A stretch of DNA of 31,360 nucleotides from Burkholderiales bacterium (GTDB taxonomy: Bacteria > Pseudomonadota > Gammaproteobacteria > Burkholderiales > SG8-39): assembly GCA_025929745.1 (NCBI GenBank), contig JAICPQ010000002.1:1-31360 (forward strand), written 5' to 3'. Below, in pieces: positions 21,738 to 31,360 of the stretch. Position numbers and translations under genes: made by a program. Each line of letters begins with the position of its first letter. Positions within the stretch are counted from its first letter, which is position 1. The notes below the pieces were generated by a model. That model was not told where the DNA came from, did no database searches, and was given only the letters and a program-made list of their open reading frames with translations.

Positions 21738-23500
21738 CAGTGCAGGTGCTTGTAGATGCGCTCGGCGAGCGGCCGGCTGATACCTTCGACCTTCGCAATG
21801 TCGTCGATGGCCGCGGCCTGCACGCCGCGCAGGCCCCCGAAATGCTCGATCAGCGCCTGCCGCCGCTTCGCCCCGATGCCGGGGATCTCGTTCAGCATCG
21901 AGGTCGTGCGCGCCTTGCCGCGGCGCGCGCGATGCCCCACCACGGCGAAGCGGTGCGCTTCGTCGCGAATCGCCTGGATAAGGTGCAGTCCGGCATGCGA
22001 GGGCGCGAGCTCCAGCGTGCGGGCCTCGGACTCGAGGATTAGCTCCTCTTCCCCGGCTTTGCGCGACGGTCCTTTCGCGATGCCGACGACGCAGACCTGG
22101 TGCAGGCCGAGGTCGGCGAGCGCCGCGCGGGCCGCCCCCACCTGCCCCCTGCCCCCATCGATAAGGATGAGGTCCGGGATCCGGCCCGCCTCGGCAGTCA
22201 CGCGCTCGTAGCGGCGGGAGAGCACCTGGCGCATTGCCGCGTAATCGTCTCCAGGGGTGACGTTACGGATGTTGAAGCGCCGGTATTGGGACTTCTGCAT
22301 CTGCTGGCCATCGTAGACGACGCACGAGGCGACCGTCGCCTCGCCCATCGTATGGCTGATGTCGAAGCATTCGATGCGCTGCGCACCTTCCGGCAGCCCG
22401 AGTGCTTCACGCAGCGCAAGCAGCCGCGCTTCCTGCGTCGCGCGATCGCGTACGCGCTGCGCGATCGCAAGGAGCGCGTTCTTGCGCGCCATGTCGAGCC
22501 AGACTTTGCGCTCGCCGTGCGACGGCTTCACGACGGGAATTCCCTCGAGCCCGACTTCTTCGCTCGTGACCACGAGGCCGGGCGGCGGCTGCTCGACGTA
22601 GTGCTGCTCGAGAAACGCGCAGATCACCTCCGGCGCGGTCGCGCCTTCCGCATTCGCGGGGAAGAAGCTGCGGTCGCCGACGTGGCGCCCGCGGCGAATC
22701 ATGACAAGGTTCACGCAGGCGATTTCGCCTTCGATTACGCACGAGACGACGTCGGCATCGACGCCGCGGTTGGATTCAACGTACTGGCGCGCCTGCACGC
22801 GTGAGAGCGCGCGTACCTGGTCGCGGTACGCCGCGGCCTTTTCGTACGCCTGCGCCTCGGAGGCGGCCTGCATCTTCGTCGTAAGAAGCTGGATCAGGTC
22901 GTCTTCGCGCCCTTCGAGGAAGAGCGCCGCGTTCGCCACGTCTTCCGCGTAGACCTCGGCAGCGACTTTGCCCGTGCAAGGCGCGGTGCAACGCTTGATC
23001 TGGTGCAGCAGGCACGGCCGTGAGCGATGCTCGAACACCGTATCTTCGCAGGTGCGCAACCTGAACACGCGCTGCAGGAGCTGGATCGACTCGCGCACCG
23101 CATAGGCGTGCGGGAAAGGCCCGAAGTAGCGATGGCGCTTGTCCTTCGCGCCGCGGTGAAAGCCCAGGCGCGGATATGGGTGTCCCGTGATCGTGAGATA
23201 AGGATAGGATTTGTCGTCGCGGAAAAGGATGTTGTAGCGCGGCGCCAGGCTCTTGATGAGGTTGTTCTCGAGGAGCAGCGCCTCGCCTTCCGAGCGCGTT
23301 GCCGTAACCTCGATCGCCGCCACCTGCCCGATCATCACCTGCGTGCGCGGACCGTGCGCGGTCTTGTTGAAGTACGAGGCGACGCGCTTCTTGAGGTCGC
23401 GCGCCTTGCCGACGTAAAGCGCCTCGCCGCCCTTGCCGAGCATGCGGTAAACCCCAGGCAGATTCGGTAGGCCTTTGATGAATTCCTTCGCGTCGAACAC
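21737..23500 (-). CDS. uvrC: Excinuclease ABC subunit C
   Basis: This 587-residue subunit makes both incisions in nucleotide excision repair. The GIY-YIG nuclease is at 13-95 (GVYRMLGK, ALYVGKARDLKKRV, with Arg39 and Glu76). The UvrB-interacting UVR motif is near 200-235 (AQAYEKAAAYRDQVRALSRV). The RNase H-like nuclease domain contains ECFDISHTMGEATVASCVVY and LILIDGGRGQ. Tandem helix-hairpin-helix motifs end the protein (LNEIPGIGAKRRQALIEHFG). The start is GTG at 23500, giving MFDAKEFIKGLPNLPGVYRM like its relatives. The frame stays open further upstream, but only into the opposite strand of efp. No ribosome site is seen. Confidence 0.95.
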   Translation of the reverse strand: MFDAKEFIKGLPNLPGVYRMLGKGGEALYVGKARDLKKRVASYFNKTAHGPRTQVMIGQVAAIEVTATRSEGEALLLENNLIKSLAPRYNILFRDDKSYPYLTITGHPYPRLGFHRGAKDKRHRYFGPFPHAYAVRESIQLLQRVFRLRTCEDTVFEHRSRPCLLHQIKRCTAPCTGKVAAEVYAEDVANAALFLEGREDDLIQLLTTKMQAASEAQAYEKAAAYRDQVRALSRVQARQYVESNRGVDADVVSCVIEGEIACVNLVMIRRGRHVGDRSFFPANAEGATAPEVICAFLEQHYVEQPPPGLVVTSEEVGLEGIPVVKPSHGERKVWLDMARKNALLAIAQRVRDRATQEARLLALREALGLPEGAQRIECFDISHTMGEATVASCVVYDGQQMQKSQYRRFNIRNVTPGDDYAAMRQVLSRRYERVTAEAGRIPDLILIDGGRGQVGAARAALADLGLHQVCVVGIAKGPSRKAGEEELILESEARTLELAPSHAGLHLIQAIRDEAHRFAVVGHRARRGKARTTSMLNEIPGIGAKRRQALIEHFGGLRGVQAAAIDDIAKVEGISRPLAERIYKHLH

Positions 23501-23509
23501 GATGATTTC

Positions 23510-23527
23510 ATTATAGATCGTGTAAAA
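23510..23527. promoter_or_regulatory. Divergent -10 boxes of uvrC and efp
   Basis: On the minus strand a perfect TATAAT (23515-23510) lies 9 bases before the uvrC GTG, so the transcript would have almost no leader. On the plus strand TAAAAT (23522-23527) lies 15 bases before the efp ATG. Neither has a good -35 match at 17 bp. The whole divergent spacer is only 42 bases. Confidence 0.45.
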
Positions 23528-23542
23528 TCCTCGCCTTTTCTT

Positions 23543-24109
23543 ATGGCCAAAGTCGAAGCAGTCGAGATTCGCCCCGGCAACCTCATCGAGTGGGACAAGC
23601 GCGTCTGGCGCGTGCTCAAGTCCTACCACGTGCACGTCGGCGGACGCGGCGGCGCGTTCATGCAGGTCGAGATGAAGGACATCGAGGCCGGCACCAAGAC
23701 GAACCAGCGCTTCCGCACCGAGGACAAGATCGAGCGCGCGTTCGTCGACCCGCGGGACATGCAGTTCCTCTACCAAGATGGCGAGAGCTACGTCTTCATG
23801 GACAAGGAAAACTACGAGCAGCTCTCGCTCCCCGCGGAATTCCTCGAAGGCCAGGCCGGCTATCTGTTGCCTAACGTCGACGTGCAGATCAACTTCTACA
23901 ACAGCCGACCGATCGGCGTCGAACTCCCACCGTCCGTGGTGCTCGAGGTGGTCGACACTGAGCCGGGCATCAAGAACTCGACCGCCACCAACTCCTTCAA
24001 GCCGGCCAGGATGGAGACCGGCATCACCGTTCAGGTACCGCCCTTCATCAACAAGGGCGAGAAAATCAAGGTGGATACCGCCGAAGGCAAGTACATGGAG
24101 CGGGCGTAA
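23543..24109 (+). CDS. efp: Translation elongation factor P
   Basis: This 188-residue protein rescues ribosomes stalled at polyproline. It has the three-domain EF-P layout: MAKVEAVEIRPGNLIEWDKR, the modification loop VGGRGGAFMQVEM, and a C-terminal OB domain ending GEKIKVDTAEGKYMERA. The loop tip is Arg35, where Lys-type EF-Ps carry a modified Lys and EarP-type EF-Ps a rhamnosylated Arg. The rest (GTKTNQRFRTEDKIERAFVD, LPPSVVLEVVDTEP) resembles the form common in alphaproteobacteria more than the betaproteobacterial EarP type. It diverges from uvrC and converges with nagZ, with a 28-base gap. The poly-Pro RTX linkers could be clients (inference). Confidence 0.95.
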   Translation: MAKVEAVEIRPGNLIEWDKRVWRVLKSYHVHVGGRGGAFMQVEMKDIEAGTKTNQRFRTEDKIERAFVDPRDMQFLYQDGESYVFMDKENYEQLSLPAEFLEGQAGYLLPNVDVQINFYNSRPIGVELPPSVVLEVVDTEPGIKNSTATNSFKPARMETGITVQVPPFINKGEKIKVDTAEGKYMERA

Positions 24110-24137
24110 CAAAAGATCGGGGTCAGGGCCCGCTTTC

Positions 24138-25160
24138 CTACGCGAGGGCCGTAAGGCTCTGCTGGGCTTCCCGGTAAGCCACGCTTTTTCTCAAATCGCG
24201 CCCGCCTTTCTTTCTCATCCGTTCCAGGCGTTCCGCATCCGCCGGCGCAACGTCCTTGAGGGAGTCGAGAAGCAGGTTCTGTCCCGCGGGGTCGTTGCAG
24301 AGGAGCACCATGTCGCAGCCCGCGGCGAGCGCCGCGCGGGCGCGCTCCGGCGGACCGCCGACGGTGCTGGCGCCGGCCATGGAAAGGTCGTCGCTGAAGA
24401 CGACGCCCTGGAAAGCGAGCTTGCCGCGCAGGATTTCCTGCAGCCAGTACTTTGAGTAGCCCGCGGGCTCGGCGTCGCATTGCGAGAAGATCACGTGCGC
24501 GGGCATGACTGCGGCGAGGCCGGCCTGGAGCGCGGCGCGATAGGGCGTGATGTCTTTCTTCCAGATTTCCGAAAACGCACGATCGTCACGCGCCACATCG
24601 TGGTGCGTGTCCCCTTGGGCGAAGCCATGTCCAGGAAAATGCTTGCCGACCGCGGCCATGCCGGCGTCGGCGAAGCCCTGGATGATGGCCGATGCGAGTG
24701 CGCCGACCGCGTTCGGATCGAAGTGCAACGCGCGATCGCCGATCACGCTCGCCCCGCCGTAGTCGAGGTCGAGCACCGGCGCGAAGCTGAAGTCTAGGCC
24801 GTGCGCACCGATCTCCGCACCGATGATGTAGGCCGCGCCGCGCGCCACTTCGCTCGCCAGCACCTTGTCGCGGTCCCACAGTTTCCCGAGCTCGCGCATC
24901 GCCGGGATCGCAGTGAAGCTCGAGCGGAAGCGCTGCACGCGTCCGCCCTCGTGGTCGACGCAAATGAGAAGCTCGGGCTCGCGCAGTTTGCGGATTTCGT
25001 GGATGAGCGCATCGAGCTGCTCCGGGCTTTCGTAGTTGCGCGCAAAAAGAATCACCGCGCCGGCCGCCGGATGCCGCAATCGCTCACGATCACTGTCGGT
25101 GAGCACCGTGCCGACGACATCGATCACCGCCGGGCCGAGCGGCGCTCTTAGCTTGCGCAC
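24138..25160 (-). CDS. nagZ: Beta-N-acetylhexosaminidase
   Basis: This 340-residue GH3 enzyme removes N-acetylglucosamine from anhydromuropeptides during cell-wall recycling in the cytoplasm. The family loop KHFPGHGFAQGDTHHD is at about 173-188, the nucleophile is in VVFSDDLSMAGA (Asp257/258), and ICVDHEGGRVQRF lies near 66-78. The length is typical. The GTG at 25160 overlaps the acpS 3' end by 13 bases and lacks a ribosome site. The start could be some codons later, since the fold begins at AVIDVVGTVL. Confidence 0.95.
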   Translation of the reverse strand: MRKLRAPLGPAVIDVVGTVLTDSDRERLRHPAAGAVILFARNYESPEQLDALIHEIRKLREPELLICVDHEGGRVQRFRSSFTAIPAMRELGKLWDRDKVLASEVARGAAYIIGAEIGAHGLDFSFAPVLDLDYGGASVIGDRALHFDPNAVGALASAIIQGFADAGMAAVGKHFPGHGFAQGDTHHDVARDDRAFSEIWKKDITPYRAALQAGLAAVMPAHVIFSQCDAEPAGYSKYWLQEILRGKLAFQGVVFSDDLSMAGASTVGGPPERARAALAAGCDMVLLCNDPAGQNLLLDSLKDVAPADAERLERMRKKGGRDLRKSVAYREAQQSLTALA

Positions 25161-25531
25161 TCGAGAATGACGGTCGCCATCGCCACGCCGCGCTCATCCG
25201 AAAGCGAGACGTGCGCGCGCGAAATGTTCCGGGCGGAAAGCAGGCGCTGAAGTTCCTTGGAAAACTCGAGCTGCGGCTTGCCCGAGGGCAGGTTCGCGAC
25301 CCACACACCGTGCCAGTTCGCGGGCGCCTTGATACCGGTGCCGAGCGCCTTGGTGAAGGCTTCCTTGGCGGCGAAGCGCTTGGCGAGGTAGGAGGCGGGT
25401 TGTCGATGGCGGCGGAAGCGCTTGAGCTCCGGGTCGCAGAGCACGCGCACGGCGAAGCGCTCACCCCAGCGCTCGAGCGCCTTCTCGATGCGCTCGATCT
25501 CCACCACGTCGGTGCCGACGCCGTAGATCAC
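25148..25531 (-). CDS. acpS: Holo-[acyl-carrier-protein] synthase
   Basis: This 127-residue enzyme transfers 4'-phosphopantetheine from CoA to acyl carrier protein. The two family motifs are present: MIYGVGTDVVEIERIEKALE (1-20, with Asp8) and AKRFAAKEAFTKALG (50-64, with Glu57). HVSLSDERGVAMATVILE closes the fold. The ATG overlaps the pdxJ stop (ATGA). It is part of the lepA-to-nagZ convoy. Confidence 0.96.
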   Translation of the reverse strand: MIYGVGTDVVEIERIEKALERWGERFAVRVLCDPELKRFRRHRQPASYLAKRFAAKEAFTKALGTGIKAPANWHGVWVANLPSGKPQLEFSKELQRLLSARNISRAHVSLSDERGVAMATVILECAS

Positions 25532-26277
25532 GGCCGCGCCGCCTGCACCATCAGGGTTTTCATCTCGCGCACCGCTTCGCGCATTCCAACGAAGACCGCA
25601 CGCGAGACGATCGCATGGCCAATGTGGAGCTCGCGAACGCCAGGCAGCGCCGCCACCGGCTGCACGTTGAAGTAATTGAGCGCGTGTCCGGCGTTGAAGC
25701 GCATGCCGTGCGAGCGGATCGCTTCGCCTGCCTTGTGGATCTTGTCCAGCTCAAGAACCACGGCGGGGCTCTCGGCGTCGCGGCCCTTGGAGTGGAACGC
25801 GTGTGCGTACGGACCGGTATGGATCTCGCAGACCGAGGCGCCGATCCGTTTCGCGGCCTCGACCTGCTCGAGCTCCGCGTCGATGAATACCGAAACGATG
25901 ATTCCCGCGTCGCGCAGCCGGCCCACGGCTTTCTCCAGTGGTTTTTCTTGCGAGACGACGTCGAGCCCGCCTTCGGTAGTGATCTCGTGTCGGCCTTCGG
26001 GCACGAGCATCGCCATCTCTGGCTTGATGCGGCAGGCGATGCCGACCATCTCGTCGGTCCCCGCCATCTCAAGGTTCAGCTTGATATGCGTAAGCTCGCG
26101 CAGCCGGCGTACATCCTCGTCCTGGATGTGGCGCCGGTCTTCGCGCAGGTGCACGGTGATGCCGTCGGCGCCGCCGAGATGCGCTTCCACCGCGGCCCAG
26201 ACCGGGTCCGGCTCATACGTGCGCCGCGCCTGGCGTACGGTCGCGACGTGATCCACATTGACGCCCAGCTCGATCAC
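25528..26277 (-). CDS. pdxJ: Pyridoxine 5'-phosphate synthase
   Basis: This 249-residue TIM-barrel enzyme condenses 3-amino-2-oxopropyl phosphate with deoxyxylulose 5-phosphate in vitamin B6 synthesis. Motifs seen are ELGVNVDHVATVRQAR, ADGITVHLREDRRHIQDEDV, KLNLEMA, VCEIHTGPYA and FNAGHALNYFNV. The start is GTG, overlapping the recO stop (GTGA). The length is normal. Confidence 0.96.
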   Translation of the reverse strand: MIELGVNVDHVATVRQARRTYEPDPVWAAVEAHLGGADGITVHLREDRRHIQDEDVRRLRELTHIKLNLEMAGTDEMVGIACRIKPEMAMLVPEGRHEITTEGGLDVVSQEKPLEKAVGRLRDAGIIVSVFIDAELEQVEAAKRIGASVCEIHTGPYAHAFHSKGRDAESPAVVLELDKIHKAGEAIRSHGMRFNAGHALNYFNVQPVAALPGVRELHIGHAIVSRAVFVGMREAVREMKTLMVQAARP

Positions 26278-26990
26278 AGGTCGGTGAGCTCTCGAAGAAC
26301 TAGGCGCGTATGCAGCTCCTGCCCATGTAGGCGCTGGCCGATCAGCGCGCGCAGCAGCATGCGCGCCTCCTCGCGCGTCTCGGGCCGCTCGAACTGGTCG
26401 GCGGCCAGGTCGAGAAGCGTCTGGCCGGTCACGACGAGATAACCATTGCTGTGGGTGACGGGCATAGGACCGCGATCAGGTTCGTAGGCGTAGCGCCGGC
26501 CGGGCTCGATCGGCGCCCCGGTCGCGGCTTCGCGCTCAAGCAGCGGAGCATACCCGAGCTCGGCGAGCAGCCGCTTCTCGAAGCTCCTCAGGATCGGCGC
26601 CTGCTCGCCGCCCAATGAGAGAGCGCGCAGCGCTTCGGCGTAGAAGTCGAAGAGCGTCTCGTGCGGGTCGTCGCGCGGCAGAAGCCGCAGCAACAGCTCG
26701 TTCAAATAGAAGCCGCACATCAGTCCGCGTCCGGCGAGCGGCTGCAGCGCGCCGGACCATTCCACGGACATTAGATTTCCGAGCTCCGCCGACGCGCTCC
26801 AGCCCAGACGCAGCGGATGAAAGGCGAGCAGCACGCCGCGCATCGCCGAGCGCGGCCGTCGCGCACCACGCGCGAGCAGGGCCACTCGCCCGAAATTGCG
26901 CGTGAACACCTCGACGATGAGACTCGTTTCCTTGTACGGGTACGTGTGGAGCACGTAGCCCGGCTGGTGGTCCGCCCTCCTCCTACTCAT
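26274..26990 (-). CDS. recO: DNA repair protein RecO
   Basis: This 238-residue protein helps RecR load RecA on SSB-coated single strands. The N-terminal OB fold begins near GYVLHTYPYKETSLIVEVFT and continues FGRVALLARGARRPRS. The helical C-terminal domain contains LMCGFYLNELLLRLLPRDDP, ETLFDFYAEALRAL and FEKRLLAELGYAP. The zinc-binding Cys residues of some homologues are absent, as in many proteobacteria. ATG at 26990 overlaps the era stop by a few bases. Confidence 0.95.
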   Translation of the reverse strand: MSRRRADHQPGYVLHTYPYKETSLIVEVFTRNFGRVALLARGARRPRSAMRGVLLAFHPLRLGWSASAELGNLMSVEWSGALQPLAGRGLMCGFYLNELLLRLLPRDDPHETLFDFYAEALRALSLGGEQAPILRSFEKRLLAELGYAPLLEREAATGAPIEPGRRYAYEPDRGPMPVTHSNGYLVVTGQTLLDLAADQFERPETREEARMLLRALIGQRLHGQELHTRLVLRELTDL

Positions 26991-27864
26991 AGCCGAGTTG
27001 GCGCAGCACGCGGGCGTCGTCGGTCCAGGCTTTGCGCACCTTGACCCACGTGCCGAGGTAGACCTTGCCGCCGAAGAGCTTTTCCATATCCTTGCGCGCG
27101 GCGCTCGCCATGCGCTTCAGGCGCTCGCCTCCGGCGCCGAGCAGGATCGGCTTCTGGCTCTCGCGCTCCACCAGAATGGTGGCCTCGATACGGCGCAGCT
27201 GGCCGTCTTCCTTGAAGCTATCGATGACCACTTCGCAGCGATACGGGAGCTCCTGTCCCATTTCCTCGTAGATTTTCTCGCGCAGGAGCTCCGCGGCGAA
27301 GAAGCGCTCGTCGCGGTCGGTGAGCTGGTCGGGCGGATACATGGCCTCGGCCTCGGGCAGCGCAGCGCGCAGCGCATCGAGCAGCGCAGGGACGTTCTTT
27401 CCCGTCTTCGCGCTCACCGGGACGATCGCGGCGAAATCTCGGGTTTTTGCCAAGCGGTCGAGGTATGGAATCAGCGTGGACGCGCTCTTCACCAGGTCGA
27501 TCTTATTGACCGCGGCGATGACGCGCTGCTCTTTCGGGATGCGCTCGAGCGCCGCCCGGTCCTGCGGCGTGAAGCGCAGCGCCTCGACGACGAAGAGCGC
27601 CACGTCGGCGTCACGCGCCGCCTCGGTGGCGCGGCGGTTCAAGCGCCTGTGCAGCGTGTTTTTCGCGCTCGTCTGCTGGCCTGGCGCATCGACGAAGACA
27701 TACTGGCAATCCGGCCGCGTCAGGATGCCGGTGACGAGGTGGCGCGTCGTCTGCGGCTTGTCCGACACGATCGAGACCTTTTCCCCGACCAGGCGGTTGA
27801 GCAGGCTCGACTTGCCGGTGTTCGGCCGGCCGGCGATGCCGATCGTTCCGCAGCGCTGCGTCAT
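26983..27864 (-). CDS. era: GTPase Era
   Basis: This 293-residue GTPase assists 16S rRNA maturation and 30S assembly. G1 is GRPNTGKSS (12-20), G2 lies around KPQTTRH, and G4 is NKIDLV. G3 reads VDAPGQQ instead of the common DTPG. The C-terminal KH domain has GAGGERLKRMASAARKDMEK, including the GxxG loop. ATG at 27864 is chosen because it begins MTQRCGTIGIAGRPNTGKSS. A longer frame upstream only shadows rnc. It overlaps the rnc stop (ATGA). Confidence 0.96.
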   Translation of the reverse strand: MTQRCGTIGIAGRPNTGKSSLLNRLVGEKVSIVSDKPQTTRHLVTGILTRPDCQYVFVDAPGQQTSAKNTLHRRLNRRATEAARDADVALFVVEALRFTPQDRAALERIPKEQRVIAAVNKIDLVKSASTLIPYLDRLAKTRDFAAIVPVSAKTGKNVPALLDALRAALPEAEAMYPPDQLTDRDERFFAAELLREKIYEEMGQELPYRCEVVIDSFKEDGQLRRIEATILVERESQKPILLGAGGERLKRMASAARKDMEKLFGGKVYLGTWVKVRKAWTDDARVLRQLGYE

Positions 27865-28475
27865 CGCTCCAACCTGGCGAGCATGGCGCGTGCCGCCTCC
27901 TGCTCGGCGCGCTGACGCGACGTACCTACCCCGCGCGTGCGCGATTCGTCCACGATGCATTCCACCTCGAACGAGCGCTCGTGGGGTGCCCCGTGGGTGG
28001 CGACGACCTGGTATTGCGGAACCGGCTTGCCGTGCGCGTGCAGGAGCTCCTGCAGGCGCGTCTTGGGGTCCTTCTCCACATTGCTGGGATCGAGGCTGTC
28101 GAGGAGCGGGCCGAAGGCGTGCACTACCGCGTTGCGGGCCGCGGCGTAGCCGCCGTCGACAAAGATCGCGCCGACGACGGCTTCGAAGCAATCGGCGAGC
28201 ACCGAGTCTTTGACCGTGCCGGTGCGCAGCTCGGGCTGGAGGCCGAGTCTCTTCGCCACCTCGACGAGGGATTCCTCGCGCACGAGCCGGGCGCGAAGCT
28301 GGGTCAGCTTGCCTTCGGGGAGCTGCGGAAAGCGCGCGTAAAGCTCGTCGGCGACTGCGCAGCCGAGCACGCCGTCACCGAGGAATTCAAGGCGCTCGTT
28401 GTGGTCCGGGCCGGCGCTGCGGTGCGTCAGCGCGCGCTCGGCGAGGCGCGCGTCGTTGAAGCGGTATCCCAGCAG
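27861..28475 (-). CDS. rnc: Ribonuclease III (non-canonical or damaged start)
   Basis: The frame encodes RNase III: LLGYRFNDARLAERALTHRS, NERLEFLGDGVLGCAVADEL (metal-binding Glu and Asp), DCFEAVVGAIFVDGG (catalytic Glu), and a dsRNA-binding domain (KTRLQELLHAHGKPVPQYQV, then RAEQEAARAMLARLER). It processes rRNA and structured RNAs. Between the in-frame DUF4845 TGA (28499-28497) and the conserved GYRF there is no ATG, GTG or TTG. The first such codon is GTG at 28370, which would delete NERLEFLGD. I place a provisional CTG start at 28475, giving 204 aa. The start is uncertain. A small indel near the N-terminus is the main alternative. Confidence 0.85.
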   Translation of the reverse strand: MLGYRFNDARLAERALTHRSAGPDHNERLEFLGDGVLGCAVADELYARFPQLPEGKLTQLRARLVREESLVEVAKRLGLQPELRTGTVKDSVLADCFEAVVGAIFVDGGYAAARNAVVHAFGPLLDSLDPSNVEKDPKTRLQELLHAHGKPVPQYQVVATHGAPHERSFEVECIVDESRTRGVGTSRQRAEQEAARAMLARLER

Positions 28476-28496
28476 CTCGACTTCGTCGCCTCTCGC

Positions 28497-28847
28497 TCAG
28501 TTGCTCTTCGAAGTCGCCGCGTAGTCGATGTACACGCCGACGTTATTGAAGAGCGGCACTTCCTTCCTGTACGCGAAAGCGATGACCATCTGGTTGCCCT
28601 CGCGCGTGATCTCGAGGTCCTTTGCCTGGATGGTGTTGATGTCGTCGACCGCCGCGCGGTTGTCGAAGGCGCGGCGCGCCTCCTGCGGAGACTGCGCGGT
28701 GCGCGCGACCGCTTCGATCGCGGCCTTCGCCGTGCGGAACTCGAGGAAGGACGGCACCAGCTTCATACCGAAGACAACCACCACAACGACGATGAACAGA
28801 ACGACGATGAGACCGATGAGCGTGAGGCCCTCTTGTTGTTCTCGCAT
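28497..28847 (-). CDS. DUF4845 membrane protein
   Basis: This 116-residue protein begins MREQQEGLTLIGLIVVLFIV, a pilin-like N-terminus with one membrane helix (about 9-27). It is followed by a soluble domain (KLVPSFLEFRTAKAAIEAVA, DLEITREGNQMVIAFAYRKE). DUF4845 genes sit between lepB and rnc in beta- and some gammaproteobacteria, as here. The function is unknown. The stop is in the same frame as rnc. Confidence 0.93.
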   Translation of the reverse strand: MREQQEGLTLIGLIVVLFIVVVVVVFGMKLVPSFLEFRTAKAAIEAVARTAQSPQEARRAFDNRAAVDDINTIQAKDLEITREGNQMVIAFAYRKEVPLFNNVGVYIDYAATSKSN

Positions 28848-28856
28848 CCGTACCCC

Positions 28857-29641
28857 CTAGCGGAAAGACCCGAAGCGGCCGAGCTCGTTGAGGTTCAACC
28901 AGATGAAGAACGCCTTGCCGACGATGTTCTCGTCGGGCACGAATCCCCAGACGCGGCTGTCGCTCGAGTTGTCGCGGTTGTCTCCCATTACGAAGTAATG
29001 GCCCGGCGGAACCGTGCACGCAAGGCCACTGCTATTGTAGTTGCAATTGCCGGCATGCGGAAACGCGCGCGCCGGCATCAATGCCGCGGGCGCATCGTCG
29101 TCGAGCAATATTTCATGGCCGACGCCGTTTACCGTCTCGATGTAGCGGCGTGAAAACTGCATGCGCTCCTTCGAGAGGTAATCGTCCACCTGGCGCAGCG
29201 GCACGGGCTTGCCGTTGATCGACAGGCGCTTGTTGCGGTATTCCACACGGTCGCCGGGCACGCCGATCACGCGCTTGATGTAATCGAGCGACGGATCCTC
29301 GGGAAAGCGGAACACCATCACGTCGCCGCGGTCCGGCCGGCCCAGCTCGACGATCTTGCGGTTCACGACCGGCAGCCGGATGCCGTAGGTGTATTTGTTC
29401 ACGAGGATGAAGTCGCCGACGAGCAGCGTCGGCACCATGGAGCTCGACGGAATCTTGAACGGCTCCACCAGAAACGAGCGCAGCAGGAACACGATCAGGA
29501 TGACCGGAAAGAAGCTGATCGAGTACTCCACCCACCACGGCTGCTTCGCATCGTGCGCGCGCCGATTGCGCAAGAGCGCGAGATCGAGAGCCCAGACCCC
29601 GCCCGTCACGACGAGCAGGATCAGGAGGAACAGCGCGAAAT

Positions 29642-29645
<4 letters not shown>
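28857..29645 (-). CDS. lepB: Signal peptidase I
   Basis: This 262-residue inner-membrane enzyme removes signal peptides. Two N-terminal helices lie at about 2-22 and 41-60. The catalytic Ser69 is in FKIPSSSMVPTLLVGD, and the general base Lys124 is in DYIKRVIGVPGDRV. The C-terminal box GDNRDNSSDSRVWGFVP is intact. The start is TTG at 29645, overlapping the lepA stop (TTGA) and preceded by a G-rich ribosome site (GGGGGGAGGG). The in-frame sequence further upstream only shadows lepA. Confidence 0.94.

Positions 29646-31360
<1,715 letters not shown>

Noticed and set aside
23501..24112. Long upstream extension of uvrC
   Set aside because: It is the antisense of efp. UvrC homology starts at MFDAKEF with the GTG at 23500.

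Overview
The window looks like high-GC betaproteobacterial chromosome. The evidence is gene order: lepA-lepB-DUF4845-rnc-era-recO-pdxJ-acpS-nagZ in one tight convoy, uvrC-pgsA followed by tRNA-Gly/Cys/Leu, and mltG-tmk-holB beside ygfZ. Start codons are often GTG or TTG, and many neighbouring genes overlap by 1-4 bases. I cannot name a genus.

Layout. Positions 1-515 (minus) hold most of ygfZ, cut by the window edge. Positions 516-3450 are an accessory segment between ygfZ and mltG. It looks less GC-rich and sparsely coding. It carries two related micro-protein genes, a PilZ protein, a one-helix membrane micro-protein and a pyrophosphatase-like gene with a degraded active site. A 12-bp direct repeat brackets it. 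Positions 3485-5996 (plus) are mltG-tmk-holB. DUF1178 (minus) and a two-subunit Rieske dioxygenase (plus) diverge from 6.65 kb.

Positions 8332-18421 (minus) form a type I secretion cassette: two tandem RTX calcium-binding proteins (966 and 929 aa), a PrtD-type ABC exporter, an HlyD-type adaptor and a GT4 glycosyltransferase. No TolC gene is in view. Directly upstream on the same strand are a 2-oxopent-4-enoate hydratase-family gene, 3-hydroxyanthranilate 3,4-dioxygenase and a small outer-membrane barrel gene that begins 8 nt after the 3' end of tRNA-Leu. The Rieske pair and the ring-cleavage genes flank the RTX cassette, so it may sit inside a split aromatic catabolic locus.

Positions 20299-31360 are core genes: tRNA-Leu(TAA), tRNA-Cys(GCA), a foreign-looking 78-codon ORF, tRNA-Gly(GCC), pgsA, uvrC, efp (plus), nagZ, acpS, pdxJ, recO, era, rnc, DUF4845, lepB and a 5'-truncated lepA. 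Points of interest there are rnc, which has no ATG/GTG/TTG upstream of its conserved catalytic motif, and an EF-P of unusual type with Arg at the modification site.

The best candidate for an undescribed system is the RTX/T1SS/glycosyltransferase cassette, whose substrates contain three copies of what appears to be a terminal secretion module. Second is the micro-protein island between ygfZ and mltG.
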